NCBI GenBank assembly: GCA_900314395.1 | Contig: OMVB01000024.1 | Coordinates: forward strand, 1-44,864 | From: an uncultured Prevotellaceae bacterium | Lineage (GTDB): Bacteria; Bacteroidota; Bacteroidia; Bacteroidales; UBA932 | Length of the DNA: 44,864 nt | Direction: 5' to 3' | Shown: positions 9,892 through 21,507 of the stretch, in pieces | How positions within the stretch are numbered: the first letter of the stretch is position 1 | Layout of the letters: each line of letters begins with the position of its first letter | The notes under the pieces: generated by a model | What the model was told of the DNA's origin: nothing | Seen by the model: only the letters and a program-made list of their open reading frames with translations | Databases searched by the model: none | Translations under genes and position numbers: made by a program

Positions 9892-10162
9892 CTATATATA
9901 TTCATTTCAGGCCATTAGCGAAACTGTTACGTTTTAGTTCATAAGTCTTTCGTTTAGTTTCGAATGCAACTAAAAAATTTGCGATAAATTTAATCATATT
10001 TTTCAAAATGATATATAGATTTCCTTATGGATATTTATCATTTGTATTGAAATTGTAATATATCCTTTTCAGAATCATTAACTCATGACTTTTTTCGGCT
10101 AGTTTCTTGCTAAATCCAATCTAAAAGCTGCTCTATGCGAAAAATGAAAATATTCGAAATTC
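9892..10162. other. Intergenic region upstream of the SusCD operon
   Basis: AT-rich spacer between the phosphoesterase start and the rpoC terminator. It holds two near-identical direct repeats of an 11-base motif (9930-9940 and 9951-9961; on the minus strand GAACTAAAACG and GAAACTAAACG) spaced 21 bases apart. I found no exact TAnnTTTG -7 element. Partial matches exist around 9975-10020. No open reading frame worth calling is present. Confidence 0.5.
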
Positions 10163-10198
10163 AAAAAAGCCGTACTGGGAATACCCAATACGGCTTTT
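10163..10198 (-). terminator. Rho-independent terminator of rpoC
   Basis: A 15-bp stem with one mismatch (10165-10179 with 10184-10198) and a 4-base loop. On the minus strand the stem core GCCGTATTGGG is followed by six T residues (10168-10163). It lies 21 bases after the rpoC stop and is a textbook end for the ribosomal/RNA polymerase operon. Confidence 0.9.
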
Positions 10199-10218
10199 CA
10201 ACAGTTGCTTGACTTCGG

Positions 10219-13200
10219 TTACAGCTCGTTCATCTCCTGCTCGTACTCGTCCTTGCGCCCTACGACTATGTCCTGATAGTCCTTAAGGCCAGTACCTGCA
10301 GGAATGAGGTGACCGCAGATGACATTCTCTTTCAGACCTTCCAGATGGTCAATTCGAGCCCTGATGGCAGCCTCGCTGAGCACCTTCGTGGTTTCCTGGA
10401 ACGATGCAGCTGATATGAAGCTGTTCGTGCGAAGGGCGGCCCTCGTGATTCCCTGGAGGACGAGCTGTGCTGTCGCAGGTTTTGCCTCACGGGTCACCAT
10501 CATCTGGAGGCTCTGTCTTTCGAGAGAGGCATTCTCGTCTCTCAGGTCACGGGCCGTGATGATGTCTCCCTTCTCGAATTTCCTTGAGTCGGCAGGATCT
10601 ACGACATAATATTTGCCATAGATCTGGTCATTCGCATCCATGAAATCCCACTTGTCCACGAGCTCTTCGAGCAAGAAGTCTGTGTCGCCCGGATCGGTGA
10701 TCTGGACTTTGCGCATCATCTGGCGGACGATGATCTCGAAGTGTTTATCGTTGATCTTAACGCCCTGCAGACGGTATACGGCCTGAATCTCGTTTACGAT
10801 GTATTCCTGAGCCTTCACAGGTCCCAGAATATTCAGGATGTCGGTAGGGGAGACGCCGCCATCGGAGAGCCTTGTTCCAGCTTTGACGTAGTCATTCTCC
10901 TGAACCAGGATCTGCTTCGTAAGAGGCACCAGGTAGTGCTTCTCTATGCCGGACTTGTTCTTCACGACGATTTCGCGGTTTCCTCTCTTCACCTTGCCCA
11001 TTATGACTTCGCCGTTTATCTCGGAGAGAATCGCAGGGCTGCTAGGAGTCCTGGCTTCGAAGAGTTCGGTGACGCGAGGCAGACCGCCTGTGATGTCAGT
11101 AGACTTGCCGATAGCGCGCGGAATCTTGACGATTATGTCGCCAACCTTCACGTCCGCCCCATCGTTAACGGTGACATGGGCGCCCACAGGCAAGTTATAT
11201 TGCCTGATTTGCACGCCATTCTCATCTAAGATCAGGATAGATGGGTTCTTGGACTTATCCTTAGACTCAATCACGACTTTGTCTTTGTTGACAGCCATCG
11301 CATCGGAAGCCTCTTCTCTATAAGTCGTGCCATCTATCATATTCTCATATTTGATCTTGCCTGCTGTCTCCACGATGGTGTTGGCATTGTAAGGATCCCA
11401 CTCGCAGAGCAGGTCGCCCTTCTTTATCTTGTCGCCATCTTTGAAGTATAGGACGGCTCCGTAAGGAACGTCGTAATGTGAATATGTGATGCCTGTGTTC
11501 TCGTCTATGATGCTAACCTCTGCCATACGGCTTACGACGATGTCGCGCGATGTCCCATCATTGTCGATTCTCTTGATGGTCCTGAGTTCCTCGAACGCAA
11601 GCTTGCCATCGTATTTAGACTCGATGGAAGAATCCGTAGCTGCGCTGGAAGCAGTTCCGCCGACGTGGAATGTACGCAGAGTCAGCTGTGTGCCTGGCTC
11701 ACCAATGGACTGAGCGGCGATGACGCCGACAACCTCACCTTGCTCAACCATGCGGCTGGTAGACAGGTTACGGCCGTAGCACTTGGCGCAGACACCCTTG
11801 CGGGACTCGCAAGTGAGCACGGAACGAATCTCAACCTGTTCAATAGGGAGCGAGTCTATCAAGTCTGCGGTGGCTTCCCTGATTTCCTCGCCAGCCTTTA
11901 TGATAAGCTCGCCAGTGAGAGGGTTGAATATGTCGTGCACGGAAGTCCTACCAAGGATTCTCTCGCCAAGAGACTCGACGACCTCGTCCTTGTTCTTGAT
12001 TGCCGTAGCCACCAGACCTCTCAGAGTGCCGCAGTCTTCCTCGGTGATTATCACATCGTGAGATACATCCACGAGACGACGGGTAAGATAACCTGCGTCA
12101 GCTGTCTTCAAGGCGGTATCGGCAAGACCCTTACGAGCACCGTGCGTAGAGATGAAATATTCCAGCACCGACATTCCTTCCTTCAGGTTGGAAACGATAG
12201 GGTTCTCGATGATTTCATTACCAGAAGCTCCGGATTTCTGAGGTTTTGCCATCAGGCCTCGCATGCCGCAAAGCTGCTTGATCTGCTGAGTGGAACCACG
12301 GGCACCTGAATCCAGCATCATGTAAACCGGATTGAATCCCTGCTGGTCAGAAGAAATCTGTTTCTCTACTATGTTCGTAAGCTTATTGTCGATGGAAGTC
12401 CAAAGGTCAATCACCTTGTTGTAGCGCTCGTTATTGGTGATGAAGCCCATCGCATAATTGCTCTTGACTTCCTCTACCTGTTTGTAGCCCTGCTCGATGA
12501 GATCGTATTTCTCCTTAGGGATGATGACGTCGCCCAGGTTGAATGAAATTCCAGCCCTGAATGCCTGTTCGTAACCAAGGTTCTTGATGTCATCGAGGAA
12601 TTTAGCCGTCCTAGTGACGCCGGTGCTCTTGATGACGTTGGTGATGATTTTCCTAAGGGCTTTCTTGCCCAGAACCTCATTCACGAAAGGCACTTCATCA
12701 GGAATATATTGATTTACGATTATTCTTCCTGCCGAGGTCTCGACCATCTGAGTCCCCTTCGAAGCGTCACGCTTATCTACAGAGATCCTGACGTTGATCT
12801 TAGCGTGCATGTCGATGGCTTTCTCATCGAATGCGATGATCACTTCCTCTGGTCCGTAGAAGGTCATTCCCTCTCCCTTGGCGCCTGGTCTTAATTTAGT
12901 AATATAATAAAGACCAAGAACCATGTCTTGGGAAGGCACGGTGATAGGCGTTCCGTTGGCAGGATTAAGAATATTCTGGGAGCCAAGCATGAGAAGCTGC
13001 GCCTCCATGATGGCTGCGTTTCCAAGCGGAAGATGGACGGCCATCTGGTCACCATCAAAGTCGGCGTTGAATGCCGTACAAGCGAGTGGGTGCAGCTGAA
13101 TGGCCTTACCTTCTATCATTCGTGGCTGGAATGCCTGGATGCCAAGCCTGTGCAGGGTAGGCGCACGGTTCAGTAGAACCGGGTGTCCCTTCATCACGTT

Positions 13201-14487
13201 CTCCAGGATTTCCCAGATCACAGGGTCTTTTCTGTCGACGATTTTCTTCGCAGACTTCACTGTCTTCACGATTCCTCTCTCGATCAGTTTCCTGATGATG
13301 AATGGCTTGTAGAGCTCGGCAGCCATGAACTTAGGCAGGCCGCACTCGTGCATGTTCAGCTCAGGACCGACGACGATCACAGAACGTGCTGAGTAGTCGA
13401 CGCGTTTTCCAAGCAGATTCTGACGGAAGCGTCCCTGCTTGCCTTTGAGAGAGTCTGACAGGGATTTGAGAGCCCTGTTCGTCTCGCTCTTCACGGCGCT
13501 GGACTTCTTGGAGTTGTCGAAAAGTGAGTCGACAGCTTCCTGAAGCATACGCTTCTCGTTTCTTAATATGACTTCAGGAGCCTTGATTTCAAGCAGTTTC
13601 TTGAGTCGGTTGTTCCTGATTATCACCCTTCTGTAAAGGTCATTGAGGTCTGAGGTAGCGAACCTTCCGCCGTCCAGTGGAACGAGAGGACGGAGATCCG
13701 GCGGAATCACAGGTATGACCTTCATGATCATCCATTCCGGCCGGTTGATGTCCTTGGACTCCACGAACCATTTCACGACGCTGAGTCTCTTGAGGTCTTC
13801 GGTCTTTCTCTGCTGAGACGTCTCGTTAAGCATCTTCTGACGGAGATCTTTAGCAAGTTCTACGACATCTATTTCTTTTAGCAGGTCGTAGATTCCTTCA
13901 GCGCCCATCTTGGCGATGAACTTATCTGGATCATCGTCTGCCAGATTGTCGTTATCCGGGAGCTTTGCCACCACGTCGAGATATTCATCCTCGGAAAGCA
14001 TATCCATTTTCTTGACAGGCTCTCCAGAAGGAGTCGTGGCTTTCCCCGGATTAATTACTATGTATCTCTCATAGTAAATCACGCTCTCAAGCTTTTTCGC
14101 AGGCAGGCCGAGCACGGCGGAAATCTTGTTAGGAGCGCTCTTGAAATACCAGATGTGAGCCACAGGAACAGTTAGGGCAATATGACCCATCCTTTCCCTG
14201 CGGACCTTCTTCTCTGTCACCTCTACGCCGCACCTGTCGCAGACGATTCCGCGGTAACGGATTCTCTTATATTTCCCGCAATAGCACTCGTAGTCCTTCG
14301 TAGGGCCGAAGATTTTCTCGCAGAAAAGTCCGTCTCTCTCAGGCTTGTATGTCCTGTAGTTCACGGTCTCCGGCTTCAGAACCTCTCCGCAAGACCTCGC
14401 GATGATGTCCTCAGGGGAGGCCAGCGAGATGCTTATTGTCTGGAAGTTGCTCTTTACCTTATTTTCTTTATTGCTGAAAGTAGGCAT
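10219..14487 (-). CDS. rpoC: DNA-directed RNA polymerase subunit beta'
   Basis: A 1422-residue largest RNA polymerase subunit. It has the N-terminal zinc ribbon ([20 protein letters not shown], Cys68, 70, 83, 86), the clamp and rudder regions, and the catalytic NADFDGDQM at 474-482 with the three magnesium-binding Asp residues. The bridge helix and trigger loop ([16 protein letters not shown]) and the second zinc site ([11 protein letters not shown]) are also present. The length is normal for Bacteroidota. It follows rpoB by 30 bases and ends in the terminator at 10163-10198. Nothing in it looks broken or unusual. Confidence 0.99.
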   Translation of the reverse strand: MPTFSNKENKVKSNFQTISISLASPEDIIARSCGEVLKPETVNYRTYKPERDGLFCEKIFGPTKDYECYCGKYKRIRYRGIVCDRCGVEVTEKKVRRERMGHIALTVPVAHIWYFKSAPNKISAVLGLPAKKLESVIYYERYIVINPGKATTPSGEPVKKMDMLSEDEYLDVVAKLPDNDNLADDDPDKFIAKMGAEGIYDLLKEIDVVELAKDLRQKMLNETSQQRKTEDLKRLSVVKWFVESKDINRPEWMIMKVIPVIPPDLRPLVPLDGGRFATSDLNDLYRRVIIRNNRLKKLLEIKAPEVILRNEKRMLQEAVDSLFDNSKKSSAVKSETNRALKSLSDSLKGKQGRFRQNLLGKRVDYSARSVIVVGPELNMHECGLPKFMAAELYKPFIIRKLIERGIVKTVKSAKKIVDRKDPVIWEILENVMKGHPVLLNRAPTLHRLGIQAFQPRMIEGKAIQLHPLACTAFNADFDGDQMAVHLPLGNAAIMEAQLLMLGSQNILNPANGTPITVPSQDMVLGLYYITKLRPGAKGEGMTFYGPEEVIIAFDEKAIDMHAKINVRISVDKRDASKGTQMVETSAGRIIVNQYIPDEVPFVNEVLGKKALRKIITNVIKSTGVTRTAKFLDDIKNLGYEQAFRAGISFNLGDVIIPKEKYDLIEQGYKQVEEVKSNYAMGFITNNERYNKVIDLWTSIDNKLTNIVEKQISSDQQGFNPVYMMLDSGARGSTQQIKQLCGMRGLMAKPQKSGASGNEIIENPIVSNLKEGMSVLEYFISTHGARKGLADTALKTADAGYLTRRLVDVSHDVIITEEDCGTLRGLVATAIKNKDEVVESLGERILGRTSVHDIFNPLTGELIIKAGEEIREATADLIDSLPIEQVEIRSVLTCESRKGVCAKCYGRNLSTSRMVEQGEVVGVIAAQSIGEPGTQLTLRTFHVGGTASSAATDSSIESKYDGKLAFEELRTIKRIDNDGTSRDIVVSRMAEVSIIDENTGITYSHYDVPYGAVLYFKDGDKIKKGDLLCEWDPYNANTIVETAGKIKYENMIDGTTYREEASDAMAVNKDKVVIESKDKSKNPSILILDENGVQIRQYNLPVGAHVTVNDGADVKVGDIIVKIPRAIGKSTDITGGLPRVTELFEARTPSSPAILSEINGEVIMGKVKRGNREIVVKNKSGIEKHYLVPLTKQILVQENDYVKAGTRLSDGGVSPTDILNILGPVKAQEYIVNEIQAVYRLQGVKINDKHFEIIVRQMMRKVQITDPGDTDFLLEELVDKWDFMDANDQIYGKYYVVDPADSRKFEKGDIITARDLRDENASLERQSLQMMVTREAKPATAQLVLQGITRAALRTNSFISAASFQETTKVLSEAAIRARIDHLEGLKENVICGHLIPAGTGLKDYQDIVVGRKDEYEQEMNEL

Positions 14488-14517
14488 ATTTATCAGATAT
14501 CAAAATTCTTGAATATA

Positions 14518-17500
14518 TTAATCCAACGTTACCTTGAGACCTAAGCCTCTAAGTTCATGCAGCAGCACGTTCAGGGATTCTGGAATGCCCGGAGCAGGCA
14601 TAGGGTCACCCTTCACGATGGCTTCATAAGTCTTAGCACGGCCAGTGACATCATCGGACTTGACGGTGAGAATTTCCTGAAGTGCGTTGGCTGCGCCAAA
14701 CGCCTCAAGAGCCCAAACCTCCATTTCTCCGAATCTCTGGCCTCCGAACTGAGCTTTACCTCCGAGAGGCTGCTGGGTGATGAGAGAATAAGGACCGATT
14801 GAACGGGCATGCATCTTATCATCAACCATGTGGCCCAGCTTAAGCATGTAGATCACGCCGACAGTCGCGCTCTGGTCGAACCAGTCTCCGGTGCCTCCAT
14901 CGCGCAGGCGAGTCTTGCCGTAGCGTGGCAGGCCAGCCTTCTTCGTGTAATCGTCTATCTCTTCGTTGGTTGCTCCATCGAATATAGGCGTGCTGAATTT
15001 AACTCCGAGTTTCTTGCCAGCCCATCCGAGAACGGTTTCGTAAATCTGACCCAGATTCATACGAGAAGGCACGCCGAGAGGGTTCAGAACGATGTCCACA
15101 GGAGTTCCGTCATCAAGGAACGGCATGTCTTCCCTACGCACGATCTTAGCGACGCAGCCCTTGTTGCCATGACGACCTGCCATCTTATCACCCACCGTGA
15201 TCTTTCTCTTCTTAGCGACGTAGACTTTAGCAAGCTGCATGACTCCGTTAGGGAGCTCGTCCCCGACCTTAACCATGTCGAGCTGCCTTTTCGTCTTTGC
15301 CTCAAGTTCCTTGTAGGTGATGCAATAGTTGTTGATGAGTTCCTGAATCAGCTCATTCGTGTCCTTATCAGGAGTCCACTTGCTCGAATTGATATTCTGA
15401 TACTCGATGCTCTTGAGTTTCTCGGCTGTGATTTCTTTTCCCTTAGGGATGATCTCAACGCCGTAGAGGTCGCTGATGCCTGCGCTCTTCTTCCCTTTCA
15501 CGAGGGTAGAAAGCCTCTTGATGAAATCAGCATAGAGCTTTGCGGCTTTCTTGTCGAAGTCTTCCTGAATTGCGTCCAGCTTGGCTTTCTGATCCGCCTT
15601 TGCGCCTTTCCTCCCAGTCTCCTTCGCAGCCTTGGCATAGAGATCTGTCTTGATGACTGTGCCGCTGAGTGAAGGATTTGCCTTCAGAGAAGCGTCTTTG
15701 ACGTCACCTGCCTTATCTCCGAATATGGCTTTGAGGAGCTTTTCCTCAGGAGAAGGATCGCTCTCACCCTTAGGGGTGATTTTACCAATCATTATATCGC
15801 CCGGATCGACGTGAGCGCCGACCCTGATGATACCCTGCTTATCGAGGTTCTTGGTAGCATCCTCGCTTACGTTAGGAATATCTGAGGTAAGTTCCTCTGG
15901 GCCGCGCTTCGTGCCACGGACTTCGGTCAAGAATTCATCTACATGCACCGAGGTCAGGATATCCCATTTAACCATATCCTCAGAAATCACGACGGCATCC
16001 TCGTAGTTATAACCTTTCCAAGGCATGAAGGCAACCATCAGGTTGCGGCCGAGAGCCAGCTCGCCGCCCTGAGTAGCATAGCCTTCGGTAAGAACTTGTC
16101 CCTCTTCTACTCTCTCGCCCTTGCGAACGGTTGGTTTCAGAGTGATGGTCGTGCTCTGGTTAGTTCTTCTGTAAATAGGAAGCTTGTAGACTGTCTCTTC
16201 AGGAGAGAAGCTGACGAATTTCTCGTCATCAGTCATGTCGTATTTTATTCTTATCTCGTTAGCATCGACATATGTCACCAAGCCTTTGCCTTTAGCCCTG
16301 ACCTGAGTCCTGGAATCCAGGCAGACTCTTTCCTCAAGGCCGGTGCCCACGATAGGAGCCTCTGGGTTGAGGAGCGGAACTGCCTGACGCATCATGTTGG
16401 CGCCCATGAGCGCGCGGTGTGCGTCATCGTGCTCCAAGAATGGGATGAGGGAGGCAGCGACAGATGCCATCTGGTTAGGAGCAACGTCCATGTAGTCAAC
16501 TTCTTCCTTAGAAACTACAGGGAAGTCGGCTTCCAGGCGGCACTGGATTCTGTCTGACTCTATGACTCCGTCATCGGACATCTTAACGTTGGCGAGTGAT
16601 ACCTTCTTGTCCTCTTCTTCCTCTGCTGTCATATAGTGCCAGCCCTTGTCTGAGAGATCCACCTTTCCCTCGTGTACCTCACGATAAGGCGTCTCAATGA
16701 ATCCCAGGTCGTTGATCCTGGCATAAACGCACAGGGAAGAAATAAGACCGATGTTAGGCCCTTCAGGCGACTCGATAGGGCAGAGACGGCCGTAATGCGT
16801 GTAGTGCACGTCACGTACCTCGAAACCTGCTCTTTCCCTGGAAAGTCCTCCGGGACCGAGGGCGGAGAGACGACGCTTATGAGTGATTTCAGCAAGAGGG
16901 TTCGTCTGATCCATGAACTGGCTCAGCTGAGAAGTGCCGAAGAACGAATTGATGACGGAAGACAGTGTCTTCGCATTGATCAGGTCAATCGGGTTGAACT
17001 GCTCGCTGTCGCGGACGTTCATCCTCTCCCTGATGGTCCTGGCCATTCTGGAGAGGCCTACGTTGAACTGGTTCGCAAGCTGCTCGCCAACCGTCCTGAC
17101 GCGCCTGTTGCTCAGGTGATCGATGTCATCGACGGTAGCTTTAGAGTTGATAAGCTGAATCAGGTACTTGATGATTTCGATGATGTCATTCTTCGTGAGA
17201 ACCCTCACATCTGGGTCTGTCGTCAGGCCAAGCTTCTTATTCAGACGATAGCGGCCTACGTTGCCCAGATCGTATCTCTTCTCGGAGAAGAACAGCTTGT
17301 CGATGACATCCCTTGCGGTTGCCTCATCAGGCGGTTCGGAATTACGCAGCTGTTTGTAAATGTAGTTGACAGCCTCGATCTCCGTGTTCGTAGGATCTTT
17401 CTGAAGGGTATTGAAGATGATGGCATATTCATTTGCGTTAGCCTCATCTTTCTGAAGGAGGATGTTTTTCACGTCAGTGTCGCAGATCTTGGCGATGGTA

Positions 17501-18336
17501 TCATCGTCTAGGATCTCGCCCCTGTCAACGATAGGAACAGTCCTCTCGATAGGGATGACCTCACCGGTGTCCTCATCTTCGAAATCTTCTGTCCAAGTTT
17601 TGAGAACCTTGGCAGCCAGTTTTCTGCCGGCATTCTTCTGAAGGTTCTTCTTGTTCACAGCCACTTCCTCAGCAAGCCCGAAGATATTGATTATGTCTTT
17701 GTCGGAGCTGAAGCCTATTGCACGCAGAAGGGTAGTGACTGGCAATTTCTTCTTACGGTCGATGTAGGCGTACATCACGTTGCTGATGTCCGTAGCGAAT
17801 TCAATCCAGGAGCCCTTGAAAGGGATGATCCTGGCTGAATATAACTTCGTGCCGTTCGCATGCATGGTCTGATCGAAAAATACGCCCGGAGACCTATGCA
17901 GCTGGGAAACTATGATTCTTTCTGATCCGTTGATTACGAATGTGCCAGCATGAGTCATGTAAGGGATATTCCCTAAGTACACGTCTTGGACTCTTGTATC
18001 GAAGTCCTCGTGCTCCGGATCATTGCAAGAAAGGCGGAGTTTTGCCTTAAGAGGGACACTGTAGGTGAGGCCTCTGTCAAGACATTCTTCGATCGAATAC
18101 TGAGGCGGGTCGATGAAATAATCGATGAACTCTAACTTGTAGTTGTTTCTCGTGTCTTCGATCGGGAATATCTCCTGGAATACCTGGTACAAACCTTCGT
18201 CTTTCCTATTCTCAGGCGTAGTCTCCAACTGGAAAAAATCCTTGAATGATTTAAGCTGAACTTCCAGAAGGTCAGGATATTCCAGAATCTTTGATTTAGC
18301 GAACATTATTCGCTTATTGTTGGTCTTTTTTGACAT
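14518..18336 (-). CDS. rpoB: DNA-directed RNA polymerase subunit beta
   Basis: A 1272-residue beta subunit. The rifampicin-pocket region reads [20 protein letters not shown] followed by RLSALGPGG, so the usual resistance positions (E. coli Gln513, Asp516, His526, Ser531 equivalents) keep their wild-type residues. C-terminal active-site segments such as [12 protein letters not shown] and [20 protein letters not shown] are intact. The gene is separated from rplL by 103 bases that contain an attenuator-like stem-loop. That could set the RNA polymerase to ribosomal protein ratio, as it does in enterobacteria. Confidence 0.99.
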   Translation of the reverse strand: MSKKTNNKRIMFAKSKILEYPDLLEVQLKSFKDFFQLETTPENRKDEGLYQVFQEIFPIEDTRNNYKLEFIDYFIDPPQYSIEECLDRGLTYSVPLKAKLRLSCNDPEHEDFDTRVQDVYLGNIPYMTHAGTFVINGSERIIVSQLHRSPGVFFDQTMHANGTKLYSARIIPFKGSWIEFATDISNVMYAYIDRKKKLPVTTLLRAIGFSSDKDIINIFGLAEEVAVNKKNLQKNAGRKLAAKVLKTWTEDFEDEDTGEVIPIERTVPIVDRGEILDDDTIAKICDTDVKNILLQKDEANANEYAIIFNTLQKDPTNTEIEAVNYIYKQLRNSEPPDEATARDVIDKLFFSEKRYDLGNVGRYRLNKKLGLTTDPDVRVLTKNDIIEIIKYLIQLINSKATVDDIDHLSNRRVRTVGEQLANQFNVGLSRMARTIRERMNVRDSEQFNPIDLINAKTLSSVINSFFGTSQLSQFMDQTNPLAEITHKRRLSALGPGGLSRERAGFEVRDVHYTHYGRLCPIESPEGPNIGLISSLCVYARINDLGFIETPYREVHEGKVDLSDKGWHYMTAEEEEDKKVSLANVKMSDDGVIESDRIQCRLEADFPVVSKEEVDYMDVAPNQMASVAASLIPFLEHDDAHRALMGANMMRQAVPLLNPEAPIVGTGLEERVCLDSRTQVRAKGKGLVTYVDANEIRIKYDMTDDEKFVSFSPEETVYKLPIYRRTNQSTTITLKPTVRKGERVEEGQVLTEGYATQGGELALGRNLMVAFMPWKGYNYEDAVVISEDMVKWDILTSVHVDEFLTEVRGTKRGPEELTSDIPNVSEDATKNLDKQGIIRVGAHVDPGDIMIGKITPKGESDPSPEEKLLKAIFGDKAGDVKDASLKANPSLSGTVIKTDLYAKAAKETGRKGAKADQKAKLDAIQEDFDKKAAKLYADFIKRLSTLVKGKKSAGISDLYGVEIIPKGKEITAEKLKSIEYQNINSSKWTPDKDTNELIQELINNYCITYKELEAKTKRQLDMVKVGDELPNGVMQLAKVYVAKKRKITVGDKMAGRHGNKGCVAKIVRREDMPFLDDGTPVDIVLNPLGVPSRMNLGQIYETVLGWAGKKLGVKFSTPIFDGATNEEIDDYTKKAGLPRYGKTRLRDGGTGDWFDQSATVGVIYMLKLGHMVDDKMHARSIGPYSLITQQPLGGKAQFGGQRFGEMEVWALEAFGAANALQEILTVKSDDVTGRAKTYEAIVKGDPMPAPGIPESLNVLLHELRGLGLKVTLD

Positions 18337-18373
18337 TTTCTGCCTTTAGGATTTGGAGATAAACTTAATACGA

Positions 18374-18409
18374 CAAAAAGGTTTAGAGCCAATCCTAGGC
18401 TCTAAACCT
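18374..18409 (-). terminator. Attenuator-like terminator between rplL and rpoB
   Basis: A perfect 12-bp stem (18379-18390 with 18398-18409, AGGTTTAGAGCC) has a 7-base loop and is followed on the minus strand by TTTTTG. It sits between the rplL stop (18440) and the rpoB start (18336). It has all features of an intrinsic terminator, but rpoB and rpoC have no other obvious promoter. Partial read-through (attenuation) is therefore the likely function, by analogy with the E. coli rplL-rpoB attenuator. Confidence 0.8.
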
Positions 18410-18439
18410 GAAATATTTCCCTGCAAGGGGAAGCCGGGG

Positions 18440-18817
18440 TTATTTAACCTCAACTTCAGCACCAGCCTCTTCAAGGGCTGATTTAAGTTGTTCAGCCTCA
18501 GCCTTAGATACTTTCTCCTTAAGATTAGAAGGAGCGCCATCTACAAGATCCTTAGCTTCTTTGAGTCCGAGACCAAGAGCTTCTTTAACTGCTTTGATCA
18601 CCTGAAGCTTAGCCTGGCCGGCTGACTTGAGGACAACATCGAACTCGGTCTGCTCAGCTGGAGCAGCCTCAGCAGCGCCTGCTGCAGGACCAGCTACTGC
18701 GACAGCAGCGGCTGCAGGCTCGATACCATATTCTTCTTTGAGAACTTTAGCAAGTTCCTGAACGTCTTTTACAGAAAGGTTAACCAACTCTTCTGCAAGT
18801 GCTTTTACATCTGCCAT
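18440..18817 (-). CDS. rplL: 50S ribosomal protein L7/L12
   Basis: 125 residues. The N-terminal dimerisation helices ([20 protein letters not shown]) are joined by an Ala/Pro-rich hinge (about 35-55) to the C-terminal factor-binding domain ([20 protein letters not shown], then [15 protein letters not shown]). It forms the ribosomal stalk with L10 and recruits elongation factors. It lies 24 bases after rplJ. Length and motif order are normal. Confidence 0.98.
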   Translation of the reverse strand: MADVKALAEELVNLSVKDVQELAKVLKEEYGIEPAAAAVAVAGPAAGAAEAAPAEQTEFDVVLKSAGQAKLQVIKAVKEALGLGLKEAKDLVDGAPSNLKEKVSKAEAEQLKSALEEAGAEVEVK

Positions 18818-18841
18818 AATTGATAATATTTAAAATTGTTT

Positions 18842-19378
18842 TTATTGTTGATTTTCTTCTTTTTCCGAAAGGGTCTTGACAATGCCTGCGAGCTTTCCGC
18901 CAGCGCTCTCGAGAGCGGAGATGACGTTGCGGGCAGGGCTCTGGAGCAGGCTGATGATATCGCCAAGGAGTTCCTCCTTAGACTTGATAGCTGCCAGCTC
19001 GTCGAGCTTGTCAGCTCCTACGAACACGCATTCCTGCGCATATGCCCCTTTCAGCACAGGTTTTTCCATGCCGTCCTTATTCAGCTTCTTGATAAGCTTG
19101 CCAGGAGCGTTGGCAGTCTGCGCATACATGATGGCAGTGTTGCCTTTCAGCGTAGGGAGCAGCTGGTTAAGATCTTCGTTGTTGATCTGCTTGAGGACGT
19201 GAGCGAAGAGGGTGTTCTTCACTACAGTCAGCTTTATCCCTTGCTCGAAGCAGGAACGGCGAAGTTTAACGGTGTCTTCAGCATTCAATCCAGAAATGTC
19301 AGTTACATAGAAGTGTGGGTACTCCTTTAGCTGAGCGGATATGCTTTCAATTACTTGATCTTTCAATTCTTTCTTCAT
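18842..19378 (-). CDS. rplJ: 50S ribosomal protein L10
   Basis: 178 residues. The N-terminal domain (VIESISAQLKEYPHFYVTDI, then GLNAEDTVKLRR) binds 23S rRNA, and a C-terminal helix anchors L7/L12 dimers. It contains the family segment VVKNTLFAHVLK. It lies between rplA (14-base gap) and rplL. In other bacteria L10 or the L10-L12 complex represses its own mRNA. No leader structure was identified here. Confidence 0.97.
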   Translation of the reverse strand: MKKELKDQVIESISAQLKEYPHFYVTDISGLNAEDTVKLRRSCFEQGIKLTVVKNTLFAHVLKQINNEDLNQLLPTLKGNTAIMYAQTANAPGKLIKKLNKDGMEKPVLKGAYAQECVFVGADKLDELAAIKSKEELLGDIISLLQSPARNVISALESAGGKLAGIVKTLSEKEENQQ

Positions 19379-19392
19379 AGCGCAAAAATATT

Positions 19393-20100
19393 TTACTCAG
19401 CTGAACCGCTAGTGAATGCCTTAACGTCAAGCTTGAGGCCTGGGCTCATAGTAGTGCAGATAGATGCGCTCTTAAGGTATGTGCCTTTAAGGCTCTGTGG
19501 CTTGAGCTTGATTATTTCATTGAGAAGGGCAGTGGCGTTTTCGCGAATCTGATCTGGCGTGAATGATGCCTTGCCGATGGCAGCGTGAATGATACCTGTC
19601 TTGTCGACTTTGAAATCGATTTTGCCGCCTTTGACATCCTTGACGGCATTGCCTACCTCCATGGTGACAGTGCCAGTCTTAGGGTTTGGCATCAGGCCCC
19701 TAGGTCCGAGAATACGTCCTAAGGTACCAACTTTAGCCATGACAGAAGGAGTGCATATGATCACGTCCACGTCTGTCCAGCCACCCTTTATTTTTTCCAC
19801 ATATTCATCAAGACCAACGTAATCTGCTCCGGCCTCTTTTGCCTCGTTTTCCTTGTCAGGAGTGCAGAGCACGAGCACTCTCACCACCTTGCCAGTTCCG
19901 TGAGGAAGAGTTACCACGCCACGAATCATCTGATTGGCCTTACGAGGGTCAACTCCAAGATTCGCGGTGAGTTCAACGGTTGAGTCGAACTTGACGTAGG
20001 TTATGTCTTTCAGAACTTCACAGGCTTCTGAAAGAGAATATGCTTTAGAAGGATCGTATTTACCAGCGACCGCTTTCTGATTTTTTGTAATTCTGCTCAT
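19393..20100 (-). CDS. rplA: 50S ribosomal protein L1
   Basis: 235 residues of the two-domain L1 family, with the signature [20 protein letters not shown] and the C-terminal [22 protein letters not shown]1 forms the mobile stalk near the E site and is a translational repressor of the L11-L1 message in enterobacteria. It starts 14 bases after rplK ends. Nothing unusual. Confidence 0.98.
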   Translation of the reverse strand: MSRITKNQKAVAGKYDPSKAYSLSEACEVLKDITYVKFDSTVELTANLGVDPRKANQMIRGVVTLPHGTGKVVRVLVLCTPDKENEAKEAGADYVGLDEYVEKIKGGWTDVDVIICTPSVMAKVGTLGRILGPRGLMPNPKTGTVTMEVGNAVKDVKGGKIDFKVDKTGIIHAAIGKASFTPDQIRENATALLNEIIKLKPQSLKGTYLKSASICTTMSPGLKLDVKAFTSGSAE

Positions 20101-20114
20101 TTGCTTGTGAATTT

Positions 20115-20558
20115 TTAAATGTCCTTAGGAAACTCGCCAGTTACTTTTATGCCCATGCTCCTTGCTGTGCCAGCTACCATTTTCATGGCGGAGGCGAGCG
20201 TAAAAGCGTTCAGGTCAGGCATTTTCCCTTCGGCGATTGTCTTAATCTGATCCCAGGTGACTGATGCGACCTTAGATCTATTTGGCTGCCCTGATCCTTT
20301 CTGAATCTTCGCTGCCTCTTTTAGCGAGATTGCCACTGGGGGCTGCTTTACCACGAAGGTGAAGGACTTGTCTGAATATACCGTGATGACCACTGGCAGA
20401 ATCTTTCCCGCTTGTGCTTGAGTGGCGGCATTGAACTGCTTGCAGAAATCCATTATATTCAAGCCTTTAGAACCAAGAGCAGGTCCTACTGGGGGCGCTG
20501 GATTTGCTGCTCCAGCTTTGATCTGGAGTTTAATGAATCCGGTTACTTCTTTTGCCAT
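20115..20558 (-). CDS. rplK: 50S ribosomal protein L11
   Basis: 147 residues. The N-terminal domain has [20 protein letters not shown] then [15 protein letters not shown], the Pro-rich hinge segment facing thiostrepton-type antibiotics and the GTPase-associated centre. The C-terminal rRNA-binding domain ends [19 protein letters not shown]. It lies 9 bases after nusG, as in most bacteria. Normal length. Confidence 0.98.
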   Translation of the reverse strand: MAKEVTGFIKLQIKAGAANPAPPVGPALGSKGLNIMDFCKQFNAATQAQAGKILPVVITVYSDKSFTFVVKQPPVAISLKEAAKIQKGSGQPNRSKVASVTWDQIKTIAEGKMPDLNAFTLASAMKMVAGTARSMGIKVTGEFPKDI

Positions 20559-20567
20559 AATTGATTG

Positions 20568-21146
20568 TTATTCTTTTGTTACTTGACTGAAGCTGAGCTC
20601 GAGCAGGGTCTTCCTGCCAAAGATCACAACTACGACTTTGAGTTTGCTTCTATCTTCTTCAATTGCGTCTACCGTTCCGCTGAAGCCGCTGAACGGCCCG
20701 TCGGTGATCTTGACGGATTCACCAATTTCGTAATTTACCTCTGTCTCCGCAGGATTATCGACATTCTCGTCTTGATTGCCTAGAATACGCTGTACCTCTT
20801 CATCTCTGAGGGGGATAGGGATTTTCTCGATGGTGCTTTTGCCACCTTCGACAGAAACCCGGCGATTCTCAGTCAGGAAGCCAGACATGTTAGGGATGAG
20901 ATTACGAATTATGTACTCAAGTTCGCCGCTTAACTCGGCTTGGATGAGCACATACCCAGGGAAAAGCAGTTTTTCAACTACTTTCCTCTTGCCATTTTTG
21001 GTTACAATCTCTTTTTTCACAGGCACTAAGACCTGCCCAACCAAATCTTGCAAACCGCTTCTTTCAATCTCTTTCTCGAGATATCCGGCAGCTTTCTTCT
21101 CTTTTGTTCCAGCCGTCCTGAGGACGTACCATTTCATATCCGCCAT
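20568..21146 (-). CDS. nusG: Transcription termination/antitermination factor NusG
   Basis: About 192 residues from the chosen start MADMKWYVLRT. The NGN domain covers roughly residues 4-110, with the typical LFPGYVLIQAEL and NLIPNMSGFLTENRRVSVEG. The C-terminal KOW domain (EIGESVKITDGPFSGFSGTVDAIEEDRSKLKVVV) binds Rho or ribosomal S10. The frame extends upstream only to a TTG at 21155. The ATG at 21146 is preferred because family members begin a few residues before the W-Y-V strand. It follows secE. Confidence 0.96.
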   Translation of the reverse strand: MADMKWYVLRTAGTKEKKAAGYLEKEIERSGLQDLVGQVLVPVKKEIVTKNGKRKVVEKLLFPGYVLIQAELSGELEYIIRNLIPNMSGFLTENRRVSVEGGKSTIEKIPIPLRDEEVQRILGNQDENVDNPAETEVNYEIGESVKITDGPFSGFSGTVDAIEEDRSKLKVVVVIFGRKTLLELSFSQVTKE

Positions 21147-21159
21147 GGCAATCAATGAT

Positions 21160-21348
21160 TTACAATGTGTAAATTGCAGTCATCAGATGCTCGAAAGTGA
21201 AGTCGATTATGAAGAGCGCGATTGAAAGGATGATCGTAGCCACGATAACCAGTAGAGCAGAGCTTTGCAACTTGCTCCAGGTCGGCCACGTCACTTTCTT
21301 CGTCAGCTCTACATAGCACTCTTTAAGATAGTTAATGAACTTTCTCAT
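21160..21348 (-). CDS. secE: Preprotein translocase subunit SecE
   Basis: 62 residues with one transmembrane segment (SALLVIVATIILSIALFIIDF). It is preceded by the conserved amphipathic region ELTKKVTWPTWSKLQSS, whose K-V-x-W-P family motif clamps SecY. This is the short single-span form usual outside proteobacteria. It lies directly upstream of nusG, the near-universal arrangement. Confidence 0.96.
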   Translation of the reverse strand: MRKFINYLKECYVELTKKVTWPTWSKLQSSALLVIVATIILSIALFIIDFTFEHLMTAIYTL

Positions 21349-21428
21349 CTTTGCATTTAATGGACCCCGTAATTTGGAAGCTTATCGCGAAGTCTGTTAA
21401 ACAATTACCAAATCGTAACCTTTGATAT

Positions 21429-21502
21429 TGGCAGGGGAAGCAGGATTCGAACCCACATCGACGGTTTTGGAGACCGCTGAACTACCCTTGTTCTATTCCC
21501 CT
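21429..21502 (-). tRNA. trnW: tRNA-Trp (anticodon CCA)
   Basis: The minus strand folds as a cloverleaf. The acceptor AGGGGAA/TTCCCCT (5' end at 21502) is followed by discriminator G and an encoded CCA (21431-21429). The D-stem is GAAC/GTTC. The anticodon loop CTCCAAA carries anticodon CCA. The T-arm contains GGTTCGAATCC. It sits between tuf and secE, a location typical for tRNA-Trp. Confidence 0.97.
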
Positions 21503-21507
21503 GTGGG

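Noticed and set aside
16860..16960. Rifampicin-resistance substitutions in rpoB
   Set aside because: The resistance-determining region has the wild-type residues at the usual positions.
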